Positions 58,205-64,000 of a stretch of 64,000 nt of DNA are shown here, piece after piece. The position numbers and the translations under genes were made by a program. The notes below the pieces were generated by a model. The model saw nothing but the letters and a program-made list of their open reading frames with translations, was not told where the DNA came from and did not search any database. The DNA comes from Channallabes apus. Taxonomy: Eukaryota; Chordata; Actinopteri; Siluriformes; Clariidae. Each line of letters opens with the position of its first letter. Positions within the stretch are counted from its first letter, which is position 1. The stretch lies in NCBI GenBank assembly GCA_030522415.1, contig CM060118.1:16124651-16188650 (forward strand), read 5' to 3'.

Positions 58205-58637
58205 TTCTGATTGGTCAACAGAATCGATCTTCACATTTCTGACCAATGAGCTTTCTGGGGCGGAGATAATCACTCGTGGAAACTAAAAGCTGCAGTGAAC
58301 GGAAAATGTTAGATTGGCTTAAAGTGTAGCTTAGCTTTATGCTAACTGCAGCTTCACAGGCTTTACAGCAGTACGTGTTACATAATGTAGCCGTCTGAAG
58401 TAAGATACTACTGATTGTTTAGATTTCTTTGCGACAATTATCAGCAAAGAAGTGGATAGTAATCGTTCTTACTCGGTCAGCTGACGAGTTAGCTTACCTA
58501 GCTAGCAGGCTAGCGGGACTGGCACTGAGAGACCACCCAAAGCATCGGAATAAAGCCATTGTATCTGCTCGGATAGATCGGATATCCTATGTAATAGATC
58601 AGCTAGCAGCCCGTGAAAGGTGTGTGAGACCGGACAG
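58205..58637 (+). promoter_or_regulatory. Candidate promoter and first exon of an unidentified gene
   Basis: Two CCAAT boxes in opposite orientation (ATTGG at 58210-58214, CCAAT at 58243-58247) precede a stretch that ends in a strong splice donor 'cggacag|gtgaga' (58638). The last 209 nt are open in one frame (AKKWIVIVLTRSADELAYLA and onward) but lack an ATG, so a non-coding 5' exon is the simplest reading. The 'gctagc' repeats are common in fish 5' regions. No family match was recognised. Confidence 0.4.
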
Positions 58638-58639
58638 GT

Positions 58640-60725
58640 GAGATTTTAGTCTGATTATGGGATTCCATGCAGTATGAAAACGTCAGAATGGCTAGCTATG
58701 CTAATGTTTGACAATTTTTTTTATTTTGCCGTAAAAGTAAACAAATCAGCTGTTTATGTGATGTGCTTAATGCGTTAGCAGTGATAATGCAGGTCTGTTC
58801 ATCATGACTGTTAAACAGGTGTTTATAAAACTAACACGAGCACTTTTAAAACTTAAAACATTAAGCATGCAGGTTATAGAGGAATCGGAATATAAATACA
58901 ATCCCACGTTTAACTGTAACTAGTTAAATATATCGTTGAACACCTAATTTAATGCATTTATTAGTTAAGAAAAGTTATCATCTGTAGTCTTAACTAGCAA
59001 TATCCCTGTCTAGCAGTTATCTTGCTAACTGCTTGTGGTGTATAGCTCAATACCCCTCAACCTCTCTGGAATTATCAGCATTATTAACTCGTTTATTGCT
59101 TATCATATTTACTATAAATGTGTTTCATTATTGTAATTGTGCTTTGAGTTAAATGAAGTGGTGGTTTAAGTATCCAGGCTAAGCGGTGTTCGGCTTGCTA
59201 GCTGCACCGGCCTGTGAAATCCAAATGCGTCTGATTAACGCCCTTTATTTGAACATTACGTCTGATTTGGCTTTGTAGATTCCATTGAAGTGTTCAATCA
59301 CGACATTGTGGTTTTGTTTGACATCGGTAAATGTGTCTGGTTGAAGAACAGGTTTCATCTGCGGGCAGGTTATCCATCTCCACCCTAATGGGCCCCGGTT
59401 TCATCACCGTAGTTTGCCTGAGCATGTGTCCGCTCAACGCGCTCTCTAAAGCGGCCTGGCTCAGCTCGCGCGTCCGCTTCGCTCCGGGCCCCTTCTGCAG
59501 GGAAACACACCCAAAACACGCACGCACACACTCGCACGCATGCATACTCACGCTTACAATCAACGCTATTTTCGTTTTCGAAACCTGCTAATACAAACTA
59601 ACAAGAGGTTCTCCTCTTTGTGTAGGTATGTTTTATAATAAACCGCGTCCATTTCGAGTTACCCTCAAACGCACCTGGAGAGAGTTGTCACGATATTATC
59701 GTCAAGCCAAGTACAGTATAGGATCGCAATTCCGATACCGAAACGATAACTTAAAAAAAGAAAACTGTATTCTCTTGCTCTTTACAATTTTAATTGTTTA
59801 GTTTAATAATATAATGATCTAAATAATTTGAATATATACAAGTGATTTGTTGATGCCTAATTTCGATCATGTCTTTTGTGCACTCAAACAATACAGAATA
59901 ACAACCAATCAACTTTACTACTTTTTACATACAGTATATGGGATTATCTTTCTGAAAATCCAAATTGTCATATTTATTTAGGCATAAAGGCTATAATTCC
60001 ACTCTGAAAAGAAGAAAATGAGTAGTAGTCATAAAATGGTAACAAATTATGGGCCATGCGTTATTATAAAACTATGGGTTTCTACTTCTTGCATGTCTGT
60101 GTAAGCTACATAAGTCCTCAAATCTCTTGTAATCACTTTGTTCATATGAGTCTACCTATCCAAGTCAAATCAACAGGCAGTTTCTTTTGCTGGTCACGTT
60201 TCAAAACAAACCTGCAGTATGAGATGTGGTAAGAACCATCTCAGTTTGTGTAGAAATTGAGGAGAGATCATGTGTTTCATAGTACTGATGTATTTGCTGG
60301 GATGCAGTGAGATAGACACTCCAAGATACACCAGAGATATTGGTCCTGTGTCTTTTTGTTTTGTACTGAGATATAGTTGCGCTTTTGAACTTGCAACTAA
60401 TCCACAGTCTTGACGCAGCATACCAGCCATGTGCAGAGGAAATTGGATGATTACTGTTAAATAATTCTCTAGAACCTTTGGAATACTGTTTGTACAAGAT
60501 TTCTTTTGTGAATAAATAAATGTACTACAGATTAACTTGTCTGTAGGCGCAATTCAATATAAGCATGATGCTACCTTATTTAAATGATAAAATACATTTA
60601 ATGGTCAATAGGCAAATAAAACTGCATAGTATAAGGAGCGTCCAAGTCAGACTGGGACTTTTTATCGTGCAAGAACAGAACACGTTATGCGAGTATAAAA
60701 ATACCTTTATTTCTTTAACGTTATT
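58640..60725. other. Possible first intron; GC-richer patch at 59180-59565
   Basis: Mostly AT-rich. The patch at about 59320-59565 is GC-rich and open on both strands (86 and 89 codons) without recognisable domains. A 'gtcacgatattatcg' and 'ccgataccgaaacgataac' pair near 59690-59755 resembles one end of a fish DNA transposon. Confidence 0.35.
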
Positions 60726-60802
60726 CCCAGGGCAGTGGTAGCACAGTAGTTAAGACATTCGACTACAACTGGGAAGGTCCCGGGTTAAAACCCCAACACA
60801 AA

Positions 60803-61459
60803 TGGCGCTTTTCCTCTGCATATTACGGCACAACACGGTTCAGCTCACTTTTGGGGGGTATTCCACTGGGAACAGTGCCTGGTACCTGGTCCTTTTTTTA
60901 GTATCACCTCAGCCGAGGTTCCAAGCGTGCCGAGCCGTTACCAAAACGTGACGTGTAAACTCTGCTGGTCACTGATTGGCCGGAGAAAATCGTCATTACT
61001 CCGACACGAGACACAACAGAACCGCTATATTTAGAACAGCCAGCGAAGGATCGGACGCACCTTTTTGTATGAACCAAAAATTTTCTTTGGCTGCCATCAG
61101 CCTCTTTTGAAACAAACTCCTTCGTCTCGCTGTTAAAAACATCCACATGCCGAGAATGAAGAACACCATGCCGTCGATATGCTCCATTGTTGTGCGTTTG
61201 TTTGTGGCGCGTTTACATTTAGGCATTTGGCAGACGCTCTTATCCAGAGCGAATTACATTTTTATCTCATATGTCTTACGATGTTTACGATGATGTCACG
61301 GCAGTAGAGCCGCCGCAACTATAACGACACGTGAATAATCCCACCCACTCTAAAGCGGTACTAAACTGCAGTGGAAGCGCAAACAGAACCGATCTGAGCC
61401 GAACCAAAGTGAGCTGTACTGAACCGTGCTGTGCCGTACTATGCAGTGGAAAAGCGCCA
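60803..61459. mobile_element. MITE with TGGCGCTTTTCC termini, copy 2 (657 bp)
   Basis: Ends TGGCGCTTTTCC and GGAAAAGCGCCA, with about 50-bp inverted repeats. The flanks carry AAA on each side, a possible 3-bp target duplication. It is highly similar to 39931-40533 except for a short extra segment (61210-61280). The minus-strand frame at 60996-61226 matches that of copy 1 for over 40 residues. Confidence 0.8.
61210..61280 (-). repeat. SINE (family D) tail inserted in the MITE
   Basis: 'tttaggcatttggcagacgc' then 'tcttatccagagcgaattac' is the reversed family D tail (compare 63105-63160). GTTTAC occurs on both sides, consistent with a target duplication. Copy 1 of the MITE lacks the segment. 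Confidence 0.75.
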
Positions 61460-61583
61460 AAAGTTGCCACTGCTCAAGTTGTTTTGAGCAAGGCCCTTAA
61501 CCCTTAATTGCTCAGATGTAAAATGTGATAAATTAGAAGTCACTCTAGATAAGGGTGTCTGTCCAGTGCTGTAAATATGTGTG

Positions 61584-61587
<4 letters not shown>

Positions 61588-61680
<93 letters not shown>
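61588..61680. repeat. (AC)n followed by (TA)n compound microsatellite
   Basis: About 16 AC units, then about 28 TA units. Confidence 0.95.
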
Positions 61681-61681
<1 letters not shown>

Positions 61682-61864
61682 GTGTGTGTATATGTATTTC
61701 ACGATATTATCCACTGCCGTGCTAATGTAATTATCCCAGCGTTTCAGTAGTGCTTGGATACCATCAAGGTAGAAAGTTTTCTCACTATGCCAGAGCCATG
61801 ATCAGACTGCCTGCTTTACGTCATCACTCCTGAAACACTGGCCTCACAGGACCTGCTTTAATAA

Positions 61865-62125
61865 CCCTTTCCTGTATTGGGAAAAATTGGTGACCAAACT
61901 CATTCTGTTTTTGCAGCACAATGCACAATTTCACTGTCTAATACACCACTTGCGCATTACAGGAACTCGACTGGGAGATACTGCCGCATCCCCCGTCCTG
62001 ACCTCACTCCAAGCTATTTTTTACATGGTTGGGCCATTAAAGGAGTCCCCGGGAAGCCTGAGTTTCAGATGTGAAGCAGGCACTTTGACCATGTCACAGA
62101 CAAACTTGGAAAACTTTCTTCCTTG
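61865..62125 (+). mobile_element. Mariner-like transposase remnant
   Basis: Pieces in two frames read LFLQHNAQFH, a PHPP..DLTPSYF pattern and GPLKESPG, the second-catalytic and post-catalytic blocks of mariner transposases. Related to 34800-35035. Broken. Confidence 0.6.
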
Positions 62126-62129
62126 ATTG

Positions 62130-62960
62130 TATCCAAGCACTAATGTAATGCTTGGATAAATGCAGTAGGATTATATAGATAAAATTAGTTTTTACTCTCA
62201 TAATTGTTTCATTATTCTGTGCAATCCAAAAAAAAAAATAGCACTACATTTCATCTGTGTTGTAAGAATAGTTTAAATGAGCAGGTCTGAGTGTACAATG
62301 AAAGTGGATAGGAACTGGAATAAAATTAACTAGCCACTGTATTTAAAGTTAATGTTAGTGTTGCAACTCCTTGTCTACATGTCATGCTTTATCTTTTCTT
62401 TTCCCCTTTTTTTGGCAACATTTACTTGACGCTACCAGGCTTCACGATTTGTGGATGTAATCCTGATTAAATCATCACTTAATAATGTTCTAGTTATCAG
62501 ACTGGACTTTTCTTGGAAAAGACGTTTAATCCTAACCAGGCCCAACTGGAAGTATATTTTATAGATAAAAATATTTTACAAATGGAAGAGGCCATCATTG
62601 TGATGTCATGTAAGTACACTGTGATCAGCATAGCCATCTCACTTGATTGTATATTTGTATGCAAAGCTGTAAATAACTGTATGGTTTGGGAGCAGAACGG
62701 GACAAATCAGCAATTTGATATTTATAAGCTTCTATATATCCTGCACATGCTTGGTTTTGTTCCACACACCTTCCTTGAACGGATTGTTTTCTGGATCACA
62801 TTTAGTGTTCGTGCAGAGCCTTTATGGGCTTTTTAGGTGCTTGACTTGGGAACTTGGATAAAAATATTTTCTTAATATGTGTGTAGTCCAAGAAGTTAAC
62901 TGTGATCTGATTTCTCTTTTTTTTGAGCAACCTAAGAAGTGTTTGTCTCTGATGCCTAGT
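62130..62960. other. No feature recognised
   Basis: A frame at 62513-62836 (107 codons) has no family resemblance and an ordinary AT-rich codon make-up; not called. Confidence 0.4.
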
Positions 62961-62970
62961 GTTTAGATGT

Positions 62971-63168
62971 GGGGTAGGGGTAGCTCAGTGGTTAAGCCAT
63001 TGGACTACGGTTCGGAAGATCCCAGGTTCAAAACCCCACAACCACCAAGTTGCCCCTGTTGGGCCCTTGAGCAAGGCCCTTAACCCTCAACTGCTCAGAT
63101 GTGTAATGAGAAAAATGTAAGTCGCTCTGGATAAGAGCGTCTGCCAAATGCCTAAATGTAGATGTAAG
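62971..63168 (+). repeat. tRNA-derived SINE (family D), full length
   Basis: The head holds an intact A box TAGCTCAGTGG (62981-62991) and B box GGTTCAAAACC (63025-63035). The body is 'gagcaaggcccttaaccctc' and the tail 'taagagcgtctgccaaatgc'. A 7-bp direct repeat TAGATGT flanks it (62964-62970 and 63159-63165), a likely target duplication. Confidence 0.9.
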
Positions 63169-64000
63169 AAGCTGAATGGAAAGGGGCAGGTGTCCGGATG
63201 AAGAACTCGACAGTACAGTGAACATCTTATATTACCAATACAAAGCATCTTCACAATACACAGTACATATCACACTAAAGAATTTTGCTGAAGTGCTAAA
63301 GACCGGCTTTGGCTTCAGGGATTTATGTTGAATGCTATATTTTATGTATATTTAAAGTATTCTTCAAAGAACAGCAGTGAACACACCATTGTAGGTACTA
63401 AGAAGTACCGTAAATCATTTTCTTATGACTTTATCGATAATCCAGTATATTTTCATATTATCCAGGCAAGGGTATGAACTTTAATACGGATGAGCGGAGT
63501 TAACGAGAGACAGTTAAAACTTCTATTCTTTTTAAAGTTGTTAATCATTATTAAGTTATTTCTCACTTTTTTTGTGCAAGATGCATTATAGCATTTTTTT
63601 TTTTTTTCAGGAACGATATATTAATAAATTAGTAATAACAAAAAGAGTATAAAAAGGGGGCTTTGTGTTTGGCGGAAAGCTTTTTGGTCATTTATTTAGG
63701 TACAAATGTGCCCAGCCATCATAATGATGATTTCAGATCACATGATGCTTTATAAACTCTTATTTGCTTTTTGGTTCCCACTAAAGAAAACATTTTTTGA
63801 CATTTGAATGTTACTCCTCCTGCATCACAAAGTTTCATGAGTGTCATGAAATCTCATATTTGTAGTAAATGTACAGTTGTTAAATGATATGGCAAAAAAG
63901 GTGGCTGGTACATCTGTTTTAATATATTTTAAATGTGTTGACTGGAGAAATCGTAACCTGTGTTTGAGAATAAAACTGAATTGCTTTCTGTTTTCCTAGA
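63169..64000. other. Terminal stretch without recognised genes
   Basis: AT-rich to the window end; no repeat or exon could be supported. Confidence 0.4.

Larger units (their letters stand above)
60727..61562 (+). repeat. tRNA-derived SINE (family D) split by a MITE
   Basis: The head 'ggcagtggtagcacagtagt' with a B-box-like GGTTAAAACCCC (60784-60795) is separated by the MITE from the remaining SINE, which resumes 'agttgccactgctcaagttg', then 'agcaaggcccttaaccctta' and the tail to about 61562. The intact family is seen at 62971-63168. Confidence 0.8.

Noticed and set aside
59294..59591. Opposed frames in a GC-rich patch
   Set aside because: Open on both strands because of GC content; no domain. 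Kept only as a note on base composition.
62513..62836. 107-codon frame near the window end
   Set aside because: No recognisable family or domain and no promoter or splice evidence.
62971..63060. Possible tRNA gene (intact A and B boxes)
   Set aside because: It continues into a repeat body and tail found in other copies, with a target duplication; this is a SINE head, not a functional tRNA.

Overview
This window looks like non-coding-rich teleost fish DNA, probably from an ostariophysan such as a catfish (the order is my inference). The evidence is one spliced vertebrate gene of fish type (rtn4rl2, Nogo-receptor family), fish-type L2 and RTE-like LINEs, Tc1/mariner, hAT and palindromic MITEs, tRNA-derived SINEs, and long CA, TA, ATCT and TGAG arrays. 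There is no sign of prokaryotic sequence. Most long reading frames belong to mobile elements.

Layout. 0-3.3 kb is an L2 LINE with a complete reverse-transcriptase ORF. 3.6-9.6 kb is a Tc1-like remnant split by a young, apparently intact Ty3/gypsy chromovirus (4398-9595, minus strand) of Sushi-ichi type. 10-21 kb is sparse DNA with SINE, Tc1 and MITE fragments. 21.3-24.0 kb is the only confident host gene, rtn4rl2, in three coding exons behind a GC-rich promoter with a TATA box. 24-44 kb is intergenic or intronic: simple repeats, two decayed minus-strand LINEs, many SINE copies and a MITE flanked by a perfect 60-bp inverted repeat. 44.3-53.0 kb is an older, broken Ty3/gypsy element with a tRNA-Leu-type primer site and a hAT element inside its reverse transcriptase. 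53-58 kb holds decayed DNA transposons and a second L2 copy split by another hAT. 58.2-58.64 kb resembles a promoter plus a first exon of an unidentified gene. 60.7-61.6 kb is a SINE split by a MITE that itself holds a SINE tail. The end is SINE-bearing, gene-poor DNA.

How the parts work together. The strongest signal is the chromovirus. Its gag and pol are open, its two LTRs differ at one of 406 positions, and it has an exact 5-bp target duplication. It also carries two control signals readable directly: a GGGAAAC slippery heptamer followed by a hairpin at the gag/pol overlap, and an 11-nt match between the primer-binding site and a stretch of the LTR 30 nt below a TATA-like box. The second points to self-primed reverse transcription, as known for Tf1 and related chromoviruses. 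The second gypsy element uses a tRNA-type primer site, so the window holds both priming modes. I found no convincing novel host or defence system. The unusual content is transposon biology and nested-insertion structure.
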